In this document: piece by piece, positions 41,680-50,923 of the stretch
How the letters are laid out: every line of letters begins with the position of its first letter
Numbering within the stretch: position 1 is the first letter of the stretch
NCBI RefSeq assembly: GCF_002553505.1
Contig: NZ_PDCP01000009.1
Span: 1 to 64,000, forward strand
Direction: 5' to 3'
Length of the DNA: 64,000 nt
DNA from: Mycolicibacterium agri
GTDB lineage: Bacteria > Actinomycetota > Actinomycetes > Mycobacteriales > Mycobacteriaceae
Notes under the pieces: generated by a model
Told to the model about the DNA's origin: nothing
Seen by the model: the letters and a program-made list of their open reading frames with translations, nothing else
Database searches by the model: none
Made by a program: the position numbers and the translations under genes

Positions 41680-43356
41680 TCAGATGATCGGGTGGTCGCT
41701 GGGCCGCTGCAGGCGTAACCAGCGATAGCCGAACGGCGGCAAGTCCAGTTCGACGGTGCCGTTCGCATCGAGTGCGTGTTCTGTGAGGCCGTCGAAGAGA
41801 TCGATCAGCGTGCAGCGCGATGCATCTTCGAGGTGGATCGGCACCACGCAGCTGTCGGCCCCGAAGTTGTGCATCGCCACCATCGCCCAACCGGATTTCT
41901 CGCGACATACGTGAGCCAGCACCGCGTTGTTCGGCTGCTTGAGCACCTCGGGCGTCGACCAGCCGATCTCCGGCTGTTGCCGGTAGGTGTAAATCAGATC
42001 GCGTATGAACCACCAGAACGAGTCATGGTTGTGCCGCTGGTCGGCGACGTTGACGCGGTCGGGGCCGTAGAGTCCGTCCGGAAGCGGGCGCGGCAGACGG
42101 CGTTTCGCCGCAGTGGAGAAGCCGCCGTTGGCTTCATTCGTCCACTGTATCGGCGTGCGCACTGCGAATCGTCCTGGCACGTCGAGGTTTTCGGCCAAAC
42201 CGATCTCCTCGCCGTAGAGCAGCACCGGTGTTCCCGGCAGCGAGAAGGCCAGCGAATAGACCATCCGCATCCGCCGCTCGTCCCCGCCGAGCATCGACGG
42301 CAGCCGTCGCCGCAAGCCCCGGCCGTAGAGCTGCATATCGGGCTCGGGTCCGAACGCGTCGAAGATGTCTTGGCGTTCGTCGTCGGTGAGCTTGTCCAGC
42401 GTCAGTTCGTCGTGGTTGCGCACGAAGTTAGCCCACTGGCTCGTCGTGTCGAGAGGCGGCCGCTGCCGCAACGCTTTTGCCAGCGGCCTGGCGTCGCCAC
42501 GGGCAAGCGAGAGATACATGTTCTGCATTCCGATGAAGTCGAACTGCATGTTAAGGCCGTCACCGTCGGGGCCGCCGAAGAATGCCTTCTGGCCCTTGTA
42601 GCCCACATTGACCTCGCCGAGCAGCACGGCGTCCCCGACGCGACGGGTGACGAAGTTACGGACGTCGCCGAGGTACTGGTAGGGATCGAACACGCCGGGA
42701 TCGCCCGGCGCTCCGTCCCTGGCGAAAAGAAACGGGACGGCGTCGACACGGAAGCCGGAGACCCCCAGCTCGAGCCAGAAGCCGAGGGTGCGTGCAATCT
42801 CTTCCTGCACAGCAGGATTGGCGATGTTGAGGTCGGGCTGGTGCTTGTAGAAGTGGTGCAGGTACCACTCGTTGGTTTTGGGTTCGCGCTCCCACAGGCT
42901 GTCCTCCTGATCGGGGAATACCACATCCTTCACACTGGACTTGGGCTTGGTCGCGCTCCAGACGTAGTAGTCGCGATAGGAGTCGTCCTTGCTGCGCCGC
43001 GCGGATTTGAACCAGGGGTGGGCATCCGACGTGTGGTTCATGACGAAGTCGACGATCACACGGATGCCGTTCGACCGGGCGGTGCGCACGAGTTCGACGA
43101 AGTCGCCGAGGTTTCCGAGACGGGAATCGACACCGAAGAAGTCGACGATGTCGTAACCGTCGTCCTTCCGCGCGGTCGGATAGAACGGCATCAGCCACAG
43201 GCAAGTGACGCCGAGGTCGGAGAGGTACTGGATGCGCTCGGTCATGCCGCGCATGTCGCCGCAACCGTCGCCGTTCCAGTCGTAGAACGTTTCGATGTCG
43301 GCGCAGTAGAAAACGGCGTTCTTCCACCAGAGGTCGCCGGTCTCGATCTTCCTCAT
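41680..43356 (-). CDS. GH13 alpha-amylase family protein (trehalose synthase-like)
   Basis: A 558-residue GH13 enzyme. It opens WWKNAVFYCADIETFYDWNGDG, has DGYDI.DFFGVDSRLG, RVIVDFVMNHTSD (His), GVSGFRVDAVPF (nucleophile Asp), VLLGEVNV (acid Glu) and FVRNHDEL (transition-state Asp), followed by a C-terminal beta domain. It resembles trehalose synthase (TreS) and GH13 subfamily 16 but is a separate paralogue, so it may act on maltose, trehalose or another alpha-glucoside. The ATG overlaps the stop of the upstream flavin-enzyme gene (ATGA). The longer open frame upstream is not coding. Confidence 0.87.
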   Translation of the reverse strand: MRKIETGDLWWKNAVFYCADIETFYDWNGDGCGDMRGMTERIQYLSDLGVTCLWLMPFYPTARKDDGYDIVDFFGVDSRLGNLGDFVELVRTARSNGIRVIVDFVMNHTSDAHPWFKSARRSKDDSYRDYYVWSATKPKSSVKDVVFPDQEDSLWEREPKTNEWYLHHFYKHQPDLNIANPAVQEEIARTLGFWLELGVSGFRVDAVPFLFARDGAPGDPGVFDPYQYLGDVRNFVTRRVGDAVLLGEVNVGYKGQKAFFGGPDGDGLNMQFDFIGMQNMYLSLARGDARPLAKALRQRPPLDTTSQWANFVRNHDELTLDKLTDDERQDIFDAFGPEPDMQLYGRGLRRRLPSMLGGDERRMRMVYSLAFSLPGTPVLLYGEEIGLAENLDVPGRFAVRTPIQWTNEANGGFSTAAKRRLPRPLPDGLYGPDRVNVADQRHNHDSFWWFIRDLIYTYRQQPEIGWSTPEVLKQPNNAVLAHVCREKSGWAMVAMHNFGADSCVVPIHLEDASRCTLIDLFDGLTEHALDANGTVELDLPPFGYRWLRLQRPSDHPII

Positions 43357-44342
43357 GAGAGTGCCGCGGCAGGTTGCGGAGTGGTCGGCGACAGTTGGGG
43401 CAGCACGTGCTCTCCGAAAGCGTCGATGAATTCGGCTTGGCGCTGCCCGACGAAGTGCAAATACAGTTCGTCCCAACCTTGTTCGATGTGGTGCTGTAGC
43501 CACTCGGCGTGCTGCCCGAGGTCGCTGGAGACCAGGACGGACTCCTTCACTTTCTCGGGGCTGACGGCGTCGCCGATGACGTCGAACGCCTCGACGGTTT
43601 CGGTGTCCCACGAGACCGGCGGGGCGAAGACGTTGTTGCGCCACTGGTCATGGGCGATGGTCAGGGCCTGCTCGTCGCTCGGTGCCCAGCTGAGGTGAAT
43701 CTGCAACCGGACGGGACCTCGCCCGCCGGCTTCGCGATAGGCGGCCATGACCTTGCGCAACGTGTCATCGGGCTGGTTGACCGTGATGAGCCCGTCCGCC
43801 CAGGCGGCGTGGCGGGCCGCGGTTTCCGGTGTGACCGCGGGTCCGACGAGGTCTGGAACCGTCTCGGGCAGCGTCCACAACCGCGCCCGGTTGACGTGGA
43901 CGAGGCCCTCGTGGGTGACCTCCTCGCCCTGCAGCAGCCGCCGGATAACGTGGACGCATTCGATGAGGCGTTGGTCGCGCACTTCTTTCCGCGGCCACAC
44001 CTCTCCGGTCACCCGTTCGTTGGACGCCTCGCCGGAACCGAGGGCCGCCCAGAAGCGGCCGGGAAACATCTGCGCGAGGGTAGCGATCGCCTGGGCGATG
44101 ATCGCGGGGTGATAGCGCTGACCCGGCGCGTTGACCACCCCGAACGGCAGCCCGGTCGTCGCCAGCGCGGCCCCGAGGAACGCCCAGGCGAACCCGGACT
44201 CGCCCTGGCGTGCGCTCCACGGGCTGAGGTGATCGGACGACATGGCGGCGGTGAAGCCGGCTTGTTCGGCGTGCTGAACATCGCGCAGCAGCTGGGCTGG
44301 CGAGATTTGCTCATGCGAGCAGTGGAATCCGATGACGGTCAT
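43353..44342 (-). CDS. LLM-class flavin-dependent oxidoreductase (TIGR03885-like)
   Basis: A 329-residue TIM-barrel protein of the luciferase-like monooxygenase class: IGFHCSHEQISPAQLL, AMSSDHLSPW, FPGRFWAALGSGEASNE, and the C-terminal LYLHFVGQRQAEFIDAFGEHVLPQL. This tail matches the TIGR03885 subfamily, relatives of F420-dependent glucose-6-phosphate dehydrogenase thought to use FMN instead. It is coupled to the GH13 gene by an ATGA overlap, a recurring pairing in actinobacteria and proteobacteria. The reaction is unknown; oxidation of a sugar product of the GH13 enzyme is a reasonable guess. Confidence 0.85.
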   Translation of the reverse strand: MTVIGFHCSHEQISPAQLLRDVQHAEQAGFTAAMSSDHLSPWSARQGESGFAWAFLGAALATTGLPFGVVNAPGQRYHPAIIAQAIATLAQMFPGRFWAALGSGEASNERVTGEVWPRKEVRDQRLIECVHVIRRLLQGEEVTHEGLVHVNRARLWTLPETVPDLVGPAVTPETAARHAAWADGLITVNQPDDTLRKVMAAYREAGGRGPVRLQIHLSWAPSDEQALTIAHDQWRNNVFAPPVSWDTETVEAFDVIGDAVSPEKVKESVLVSSDLGQHAEWLQHHIEQGWDELYLHFVGQRQAEFIDAFGEHVLPQLSPTTPQPAAALS

Positions 44343-44525
44343 GCCTCGGAGTACCCAGCGGACCGCAAATCAGGCACGCCTCGTGGTCACCGCGCTTGCC
44401 ATGTAATTGCCGCAGACGACAAAAACGCACGTGGAAAGGCTCTGGCGAATTTGCCAATTCTGTGACATTGCTGCGCAATCGCTGAGAAACTCCTGTATCG
44501 CCCAGGCGAGAGGAGAGGAATCAGC

Positions 44526-44852
44526 ATGAGCGCCCACACCTCAAGACGAGGAATCGTCGGGTTCACCACGGCCGTGTTGGTGTCTGGCGGCCTAGGCCTG
44601 GCCGGTCCCGCCCAAGCGGGGCCACCGCTGCCACCGCACACGTGGTGTCCGGGCAATCCGATGATGTACTCCCGCTACGACCTGTCATCGGGACCCGGAC
44701 TCGGATACGAATGGGACATGACCGTCTGCCACACGTGGTACTGGGTCAACGGGACCGGCAACGTCCCATACCAAGGCCGGTTGCCAAGCGATGTGTGGGA
44801 CGGACCCGGCGGGCCTCCGCCCAAACAGGATTCGTGCGACTTCTGCTGGTAA
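44526..44852 (+). CDS. Small secreted protein, unknown function
   Basis: A 108-residue precursor. Its signal peptide (TSRRGIVGFTTAVLVSGGLGLAG) ends at PAQAGPP, leaving about 75 mature residues rich in Trp, Pro and Gly with four Cys (HTWCPG, TVCHTWYWV, DSCDFCW), probably disulfide-paired. This resembles small exported mycobacterial proteins with no assigned function. AGAGGAGAGGA precedes the ATG. The 183-bp upstream region contains the inverted repeat GAATT-TGCC-AATTC (44447-44460). Confidence 0.8.
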   Translation: MSAHTSRRGIVGFTTAVLVSGGLGLAGPAQAGPPLPPHTWCPGNPMMYSRYDLSSGPGLGYEWDMTVCHTWYWVNGTGNVPYQGRLPSDVWDGPGGPPPKQDSCDFCW

Positions 44853-44865
44853 GCAGCTAAAACAG

Positions 44866-45231
44866 TGGAGCTGCCGGGAATCGAACCCGGGTCCTACGGC
44901 ATTCCCTCAAGGCTTCTCCGTGCGCAGTCCGTTGTGCCTCTACTCGGATCTCCCGGTCTCACGGACCCGCCGGGATGACGATCCCAGTCGCTGTTTGGTT
45001 TCCCACCAGGTCCCGCGACCGGACCTGATGGTTTAGCCCTCTAGCTGATGCCAGACACCGGGTCGAGGGCGATCCCGGGCTGACAGACTAGCTGTCGCTT
45101 ATGCAGCGAGAGCGTAGTCGCGCTGATTGGTATCGGCGCTTAATTGGTTGCAACGACGCTTACGGTGGTCTCTTGCCTGCACCGGCACGCTTCCCTTGAT
45201 TCGATGCGCGAAGTCGAAACCGTTCAGCCCC
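44866..45231 (-). ncRNA. ssrA: Transfer-messenger RNA (tmRNA)
   Basis: A 366-nt tmRNA on the minus strand. The 5' end GGGGCTGAACGGTTTCGACTT pairs with the 3' CAGCTCC to form the alanine-type acceptor stem with a G-U pair at position 3. The 3' part carries a tRNA-like T arm (GGGTTCGATTCCC). CCA is not encoded (CTG follows), so it must be added. The internal reading frame (45137-45102, stop 45101-45099) encodes the degradation tag ADTNQRDYALAA, close to the M. tuberculosis tag ending QRDYALAA. With SmpB (50.4 kb) it rescues stalled ribosomes. The neighbouring order is typical of mycobacteria. Confidence 0.96.
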
Positions 45232-45350
45232 TCGCATCCCTGCCGACCTTCGGCAGGACCATCAATGGTACGCCTGTTACAACAGGGGTTTCCAGGCCGA
45301 TAATCCCGCCTCGAAGGGCCGATTCTGTATTGACGGCCGGGCAAGCGGGT

Positions 45351-46403
45351 ATGCCGCCGCAGATGATCACTCTCGGAATCGTCATCGACGAAGGGGTCCC
45401 CGCTAGGTTCGCAAATCGGCTGGTGAAAGCGCTAGAGGCGCCCGAATGGGAGATCCGGATGGTCAACGACCGCGTCCCGCTGGATTCGGCGGGCACCATC
45501 CCGCTGGATGACCTGGCCCGCAGATACCGCGACCACCACGACTCCGACATCGTCGTCGTGATCACCGACCTGCCCCTGTGGCGGCACGGCACCCCGCTGA
45601 TCGCCCACTGCCGCACCGACCACCGGGTGGCCCTGGTGTCACTGCCCGCCCTCGGGGCGTTGCGGGTGCGGCAGCGGCTGTGCGAAGTCGTCGTGCCGCT
45701 GGTCACCCTCCTCACAGGCAATGACGCAACCCTGCCGCGGCGCATCGGGGTGTACCGCACGCCCATCCACCACAGCAGCCCCGATCCGCAGCACCATGAT
45801 CACTACCTGGCGCTGCCTGGCGCCGGCGGGCGGCTGCAGATGCTGTTCGGGATGGTGCAGGCCAACCGGCCATGGCGACTCGTCCCGTCGCTACAGGGCG
45901 CGACCGCGACCGCGATTGCCGCCGGGACGCTGTCGATCTTCTACACGTTCATCTGGAAGATGGCGATCTCTCTTCCACCGGAACGGCTCGCGCTGATCTC
46001 CGTGCTGGCTTTCGGCGGCATGGTGACCTGGTTCATCTGCTACAACCAGCTGTGGGACCGGTCGCGCGGCGACCATGGAGCGTCCGAGGCCGTCTTGTTC
46101 AACGCATCCACCGTGCTCACGCTCACGCTCGGTGTGGCCGTCATGTACGTGGCCCTCTGTGCGGTGATCACCGTCGCGGCGCTTGCCGTCATCGACGGCC
46201 GATACCTGCAGTCCGAGCTCGGCTATCCGGCGGGCGTCAGCGAGTACGCGCACATCGTCTGGCTCGCGTCGTCGATGGGCATCATCGCCGGTGCGCTGGG
46301 CTCCAGCTTCGACAGCGAGAACGCCATCCGCCACGCGGCGTGCAGCCGGCGCGAACTCGAGCGGCGCGTCAAGCTTGATCAACGCCAGGATCAGATGACG
46401 TAG
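45351..46403 (+). CDS. Membrane protein with soluble N-terminal domain, unknown function
   Basis: A 350-residue protein. The N-terminal ~190 residues are soluble (MITLGIVIDEGVPARFANRL, DDLARRYRDHHDSDIVVVITDLPLWR, RVALVSLPALG) and look like an alpha/beta domain. They are followed by three to four transmembrane helices (ATATAIAAGTLSIFYTF, LALISVLAFGGMVTWFICY, TLTLGVAVMYVALCAVITVAA, AHIVWLASSMGIIAGALGS). The start at 45351 is used because earlier in-frame codons lie inside or next to the antisense ssrA gene; an ATG 12 bp later is also possible. I do not recognise the family. It ends convergently with the next gene, overlapping by 13 bp. Confidence 0.78.
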   Translation: MPPQMITLGIVIDEGVPARFANRLVKALEAPEWEIRMVNDRVPLDSAGTIPLDDLARRYRDHHDSDIVVVITDLPLWRHGTPLIAHCRTDHRVALVSLPALGALRVRQRLCEVVVPLVTLLTGNDATLPRRIGVYRTPIHHSSPDPQHHDHYLALPGAGGRLQMLFGMVQANRPWRLVPSLQGATATAIAAGTLSIFYTFIWKMAISLPPERLALISVLAFGGMVTWFICYNQLWDRSRGDHGASEAVLFNASTVLTLTLGVAVMYVALCAVITVAALAVIDGRYLQSELGYPAGVSEYAHIVWLASSMGIIAGALGSSFDSENAIRHAACSRRELERRVKLDQRQDQMT

Positions 46404-47236
46404 TTGAATTGCTCGACAATGCGCCGCCCGACGGCCTCGTCACCGTCGTAGCTGATCACGTCGTGGTCGACGCTGGTGCGGCCTCCGGCCAGCCGGGTGA
46501 ACAGCAGACCGTCGAGCGTGATCGTCGTCGTCGGCTCGGCGCCGCCGAAGTCCTCGACCACCTTGGCCCGTTCGCCGACGGCCACGTTGATCGTGCGTCG
46601 CAGCGGCCCGGTCAGCTCGATGCGCACGCGTGACCCCTGCGGCGCCTTGCCCAGCTTGCCGACGACGAACCCCATGCTCGCGACCATCTCGTCGACTGCG
46701 AGCCGGGCGTGCGCGCCTTCCAAGCCGGTGTCGTCGCAGGGCCGCTGCAGCGCGTCGCGGATGTCCTGCTCGTGCATCCAGCAGTCGAACGTCCGCACCC
46801 GCATGAACCGGCCGTAGCTGTCGGGCCCGGCGGGCGTGACGGTGACCTCGTGCCACGCCGCGTCCGGCATGGCCGACAACGCCTCGCGCCGCGCGTCCGT
46901 CGTCGCTCGGAACTTCTCCAGCAGCTCGGCACAGCTCAGACCGCGCAGCTTGCGCACCCAGCGCTCGTTGAGCATCCCGATGTCGTTGCGGACGTGCTTG
47001 AGTGTCGACACGTCGATGTCGACGTCCGGCATGCCAGCGCCCTGGAGCATCGATTCGGTGCCGACGACGTGGGCGACGACGTCGTGCACGTCCCAACCCG
47101 GCAGTGCTGTGGCGCGGTGCCACTGCTCCTCGGGCAGGTCGGCAACGACCTGGTCGATGGCCTCCCAGCTGGCGAACAGCGCGGGCAAGACGTCGGACTT
47201 GTCGAGTCGAGTCACCGGGCGCGACGGACTGTTCAC
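46391..47236 (-). CDS. Mycothiol-dependent maleylpyruvate isomerase family protein
   Basis: A 281-residue protein of the TIGR03083/DinB-like metalloenzyme family. It has LPEEQWHRATALPGWDVHDVVAHVVGTE (first metal His), M..ERW near residue 115 and the RVRTFDCWMHEQDIRDALQRP motif with the remaining His/Asp ligands. An SCP2-like C-terminal domain follows (VEDFGGAEPTTTITLDGLLFTRLAGGR). Characterised members use mycothiol as cofactor, consistent with a mycobacterium, but most are unassigned. The GTG start overlaps the stop of the upstream GGDEF-EAL gene (GTGA), so the two are coupled. Confidence 0.85.
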   Translation of the reverse strand: MNSPSRPVTRLDKSDVLPALFASWEAIDQVVADLPEEQWHRATALPGWDVHDVVAHVVGTESMLQGAGMPDVDIDVSTLKHVRNDIGMLNERWVRKLRGLSCAELLEKFRATTDARREALSAMPDAAWHEVTVTPAGPDSYGRFMRVRTFDCWMHEQDIRDALQRPCDDTGLEGAHARLAVDEMVASMGFVVGKLGKAPQGSRVRIELTGPLRRTINVAVGERAKVVEDFGGAEPTTTITLDGLLFTRLAGGRTSVDHDVISYDGDEAVGRRIVEQFNYVI

Positions 47237-49506
47237 CGGGCCGACAGTACCTCCCGCAGCGACGCCAAGGCGTCGATCGGGGCAGCCTGACCGAACAAAT
47301 GACCTTGGGCCAACCGACATCCGGCCGCGTACACCGTGCTCGCCTGTGCCGCCGATTCGATGCCTTCGGCGATGACGTCGACGCCGAGTTCGTCGCTGAG
47401 CCGGACGACCGACCGGTACAGCGTTTCGATCCGGTCGGGCTCCGGGCCGACCGCAAGCCCGCGGTCGAGTTTGATCATCTGCACGGGCAGCGAATGCAGA
47501 TAGGTCAGCGAGCTGTAGCCCGCCCCGAAGTCGTCGAGCGCGACCTTGACTCCGATCGCGTTGAGCCGCGCGATCTGCGATGCGGCGTCGGCGAGATCGA
47601 GCAGCGGCACCGTTTCGGTGATCTCCAGGACGAGCTGGTTGGGCGTCATGCCGCAGCGCGCCAGCGTCCGACGCACCTGCTGCTCGAACGCGATACTGCC
47701 GAGCCTGGCCCCGCCGATGTTGACGTGCAACACCAAATTGATTCCGGCCGAGCACATTTCGCGGCACGCGAGGTTCAACACCATGGCGTCGAGCATCGCG
47801 CCCAGCCCGGCGGCCTCCGCGGCCGCGACGAACGCGTCGGGCTGAATCTCGGTGCCGTTGGGAGCGGTCCAACGGGCCAGAGCCTCCAGCGCCACCGGAA
47901 CCGCGTCGGGTAGCCGCACCACCGGCTGATAGGCGAGCCGGAACCCATCGGGTATGCCACCCTTGGCAGTTCGCAACGCGGTGGGGAAATCGGTCGACAC
48001 ACCCAGCGACGGTCGATAGATCACTGCGGTGTCCTTGCCGACGCGCTTGCCGGCATACATCGAGACGTCGGCCTGCCGCAGCAGATCGTCGGACGTCGGC
48101 AGCGGGTCGTCGGGATTGGGCCGAACCAACCCCATGCTGGCGCGAACTCGGATCGAAGAACCGTGTATCGCAAAGGGATCCCGCAGAGCCACGCGGATGC
48201 GGTCAGCGATCACGTCGGGCGGGTCGTGCGAGCCGTCGATCAAGATGGCGAACTCGTCGCCGCCGATGCGGGCCAACGTGTCGGACTCCCCGATGCACCG
48301 CCGCAGCCGGTTGCCGACCAAGCACAACAGCTCGTCTCCCCCGGCGTGCCCGAAGCGGTCGTTGACTTCTTTGAAGTCGTCGAGGTCGACGAAGATCAGC
48401 ACGAACGGTCCGCGGCCGATCGCCGCGTCAAGCCGCTCGGAGAGCAACAACCGGTTCGGCAGTCCTGTCAACGGGTCGTGGTGCACCTGGTGCGCCAGCC
48501 GTTGCTGGGCGTCGTAAAGCCGCTGTGTCAGCTGCGACTGGGCGCGCATCACGATCACCTGCCGCACAGCGACGAGCGAGACCATGGTCACCGCACCGCA
48601 GACCACAAACGGGTTCAGCTGCTGGCCGATGAGCACATGGAACGCGAATAGCAGTGCGGTGCCGAAGAATCCGCTGTAGGGCAGCAGCAGCTGGGCCCAG
48701 TACATGGCATCCCTGTCGGGGTCCTGCGCCGGCCGCGGCTTCGTCGGCAGCATCGCGTAGGCGATGAGCAGAGGACCGAGGACGAGCCCGAAGCTCCACA
48801 GATCGCCGCGTTCCACGCCGACGGTGTGCAGATAGGCCATCAACCTGTCAGACGTGACGATCGCCACCGCGCCGCCGGCCAACAGCATGAAGTTCGTCCG
48901 GTAGGGCCGGTCTGGACGGTAGAGCATCGCGATCAAGACCGCCGCCACCACGACCATCAACTCGAGGACGGAGTAAGCGGCAACCACCGTCGTGCTGCCC
49001 GACCGTGGCAGGGCCACCCCGGTCAACGCGCCGACGCCGGCGAGCATCGCCAGGATGGCGAACGAGATGGCCGCCACCACGCCGTCGATGGCCGCCACTG
49101 CGCGTGCAGCGCGATCAAGACCGTGCGGATGCCCGCCGCCGATGCCGATACGCGCCAGCAGTGCGAGCACCACCAACGCCAGCAGCGCGGCCAGGAAATA
49201 CGCGGCGATGGCCGGGGCCGCCGCCGTGCCGCCGGTGCCGCCGCGGGTGAACCACCAAATCGCCTCACCGACGGTTTGGCAGAGGATCGTGGCGACGACC
49301 AGAAGCCGCCATGTGCGCGCCACCCCGGTCAGCCGAGAAGCCACGGCTAGGCCGACAATCAACACCGCGATGCCGGTGCAGGCCTGCAGAACCGCATACA
49401 CCCGTTGGGCCGTGGTGTCGCTCCACAGTCCGGACACGTTGACCAGAAGCAGCAGCAAAACGGCGATGACCAAGCCCAGGCGTAGCTGCCCGCCCGTCGC
49501 CGACAC
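47233..49506 (-). CDS. Membrane GGDEF-EAL cyclic-di-GMP enzyme
   Basis: A 757-residue protein. About eight to ten N-terminal helices (to about residue 290) form a sensor. The GGDEF domain has the intact RIGGDEFAIL motif and DHDPLTGLPNR-like HHDPLTGLPNRLLLSERLD. The EAL domain has VALEALARW, NIGGARLG, LEITE and LDDFGAGYSSLTYL, so both cyclase and phosphodiesterase sites look complete. It probably makes and degrades c-di-GMP in response to an unknown membrane signal. The GTG start is chosen because GGGAGG lies 5 bases upstream; an earlier start lacks this. M. smegmatis has one such bifunctional enzyme (DcpA-type), which supports an orthologous role. Confidence 0.9.
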   Translation of the reverse strand: MSATGGQLRLGLVIAVLLLLLVNVSGLWSDTTAQRVYAVLQACTGIAVLIVGLAVASRLTGVARTWRLLVVATILCQTVGEAIWWFTRGGTGGTAAAPAIAAYFLAALLALVVLALLARIGIGGGHPHGLDRAARAVAAIDGVVAAISFAILAMLAGVGALTGVALPRSGSTTVVAAYSVLELMVVVAAVLIAMLYRPDRPYRTNFMLLAGGAVAIVTSDRLMAYLHTVGVERGDLWSFGLVLGPLLIAYAMLPTKPRPAQDPDRDAMYWAQLLLPYSGFFGTALLFAFHVLIGQQLNPFVVCGAVTMVSLVAVRQVIVMRAQSQLTQRLYDAQQRLAHQVHHDPLTGLPNRLLLSERLDAAIGRGPFVLIFVDLDDFKEVNDRFGHAGGDELLCLVGNRLRRCIGESDTLARIGGDEFAILIDGSHDPPDVIADRIRVALRDPFAIHGSSIRVRASMGLVRPNPDDPLPTSDDLLRQADVSMYAGKRVGKDTAVIYRPSLGVSTDFPTALRTAKGGIPDGFRLAYQPVVRLPDAVPVALEALARWTAPNGTEIQPDAFVAAAEAAGLGAMLDAMVLNLACREMCSAGINLVLHVNIGGARLGSIAFEQQVRRTLARCGMTPNQLVLEITETVPLLDLADAASQIARLNAIGVKVALDDFGAGYSSLTYLHSLPVQMIKLDRGLAVGPEPDRIETLYRSVVRLSDELGVDVIAEGIESAAQASTVYAAGCRLAQGHLFGQAAPIDALASLREVLSAR

Positions 49507-49584
49507 CTGAGCCTCCCGTTCCCCGCGCGCTGCCCCTCGACAGCTTTTGCCATGATGCCTCATCGAGCAAACGGGGGGTGACGG

Positions 49585-50430
49585 TTATCCCGCGGCGATC
49601 ATCGCCACTGCGGTCAGGGCGAGCACCATGCCGACCGCTTGCCAGCGCGTCACTCGCTCCCGCAGCACCACGATCGCGAGCAACACCGTGGCCGCCGGAT
49701 ACAGCGACATCAACACACCGGCCAGCGACAGCAGCGAGGCGTGCAGCGCCAACAGCATCGCGACATTCGACCCGACGTCGAGCGCCGCGGCGAGCAAGGC
49801 CAGCCGCAGCGGTGTCCCGCGCGGCGGCGACAGGTTGGCCGTGATGACCGCGGCCAGGAGCACCAGCGCGGTGGCGGCCACCCGTGCGAACACCAGCGGC
49901 CACAGCCCCGCGTCGGGTGGCGCCTGCGCGATCAGCACGAAGTTCATCCCGAAAGCGATCCCGGTGCCGACCGTCAGCCACGCGACCTTCTTGGTGAACC
50001 GATGCGGGGTGACGTCCTCATCGGTGGTTTCTCGGCTGACCAGCACCACGGCCGCCAGCGCAATTACGACGCCGACGAGGGCGATCGCGGCGGGGCGCTC
50101 TCCCAACGCCAGACCGACCCCGACGGGTAGCGCCGCGACCAGCACCGCCGTCAACGGCGACACCACCGATATCGGGCCGGACCCCAGCGCTGCGTAGAAC
50201 CACCACACGCCGAACCCCTGCGAGATCCCGCACAGCGCACCCCAGAAGACCGCGCCGCCCGAGATGTCGCCGCCGACAAGGCTCGCCAGCCCTAACAACA
50301 GCACCAGCGCGACCGGATAGGACACCAGCACCACCCGGAGCGCGGGCACCCGTCGCGACGCGATGCCGCCGACGAAGTCGCTGATGCCGTAACCCGCAGC
50401 CGAGGCCAGCGCCAGGGCGATCCCGATCAG
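49585..50430 (-). CDS. EamA/DMT family transporter, probable CTG start
   Basis: A ten-helix drug/metabolite transporter of about 281 residues (two EamA repeats; [49 protein letters not shown]). The first in-frame ATG, GTG or TTG is a GTG at 50349, which would delete the first helix. Upstream the frame remains open and encodes [20 protein letters not shown] then GGIASRR, the expected first EamA helix. The only plausible initiation point is CTG at 50430, which overlaps the smpB stop as CTGA, analogous to the GTGA and ATGA overlaps nearby. The substrate is unknown. Confidence 0.78.
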   Translation of the reverse strand: MIGIALALASAAGYGISDFVGGIASRRVPALRVVLVSYPVALVLLLGLASLVGGDISGGAVFWGALCGISQGFGVWWFYAALGSGPISVVSPLTAVLVAALPVGVGLALGERPAAIALVGVVIALAAVVLVSRETTDEDVTPHRFTKKVAWLTVGTGIAFGMNFVLIAQAPPDAGLWPLVFARVAATALVLLAAVITANLSPPRGTPLRLALLAAALDVGSNVAMLLALHASLLSLAGVLMSLYPAATVLLAIVVLRERVTRWQAVGMVLALTAVAMIAAG

Positions 50431-50921
50431 GTCATGCCCTTGGCGCGTCGACCCAATTCACGAGCCACCTCGCGCTGCGCGTCGCGCCGCGCGATGTCTT
50501 GGCGTTTGTCGTGGGCCTGCTTGCCGCGGGCCAGCGCCAGTTCGACCTTGACCTTGCCGTCGGTGAAGTACAGCGACAACGGAACGAGCGTCAGGTTGCC
50601 GTCGCGGATCTTGCCCGTGAGCATGTCAATCTGCTTGCGGTGCAACAACAGTTTGCGGTTGCGCCGCGGAGCGTGATTGGTCCAGGTGCCGTGGTGATAC
50701 TCGGGGATGTGCAGGTTTCGCAGCCACACCTCGCCGTCGTCGACGGTCGCGAACGCGTCGGTCAGTGAGGCCTGTCCCTCGCGCAGGCTCTTCACCTCGG
50801 TGCCCACCAGCGCGATACCGGCCTCGAAGGTCTCCAGAATCGAGTAATTGTGCCGCGCCCTGCGATTGGTCGCGATCACGCGATTGTTGCTTGACCTTGT
50901 CGGGTCGGCTTTCTTGGCCAT
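50427..50921 (-). CDS. smpB: SsrA-binding protein SmpB
   Basis: A 164-residue tmRNA-binding protein. It has [66 protein letters not shown] and the basic tail [20 protein letters not shown]. It delivers alanyl-tmRNA to stalled ribosomes. It follows ftsX by 2 bp, the standard mycobacterial arrangement, and ssrA lies 5 kb away. Its stop overlaps the probable CTG start of the EamA gene. Confidence 0.96.
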   Translation of the reverse strand: MAKKADPTRSSNNRVIATNRRARHNYSILETFEAGIALVGTEVKSLREGQASLTDAFATVDDGEVWLRNLHIPEYHHGTWTNHAPRRNRKLLLHRKQIDMLTGKIRDGNLTLVPLSLYFTDGKVKVELALARGKQAHDKRQDIARRDAQREVARELGRRAKGMT

Positions 50922-50923
50922 GG

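Noticed and set aside
41776..43698. A 640-codon plus-strand open frame
   Set aside because: It is the complement of the GH13 gene, whose catalytic residues are on the minus strand.
44866..44900. tRNA-like T arm suggesting a separate tRNA gene
   Set aside because: It is the 3' tRNA-like end of tmRNA, paired with the 5' end at 45231.
45144..45350. Upstream start for the membrane-protein gene at 45351
   Set aside because: It would place coding sequence antisense across the 5' part of ssrA, and no family similarity is seen there.
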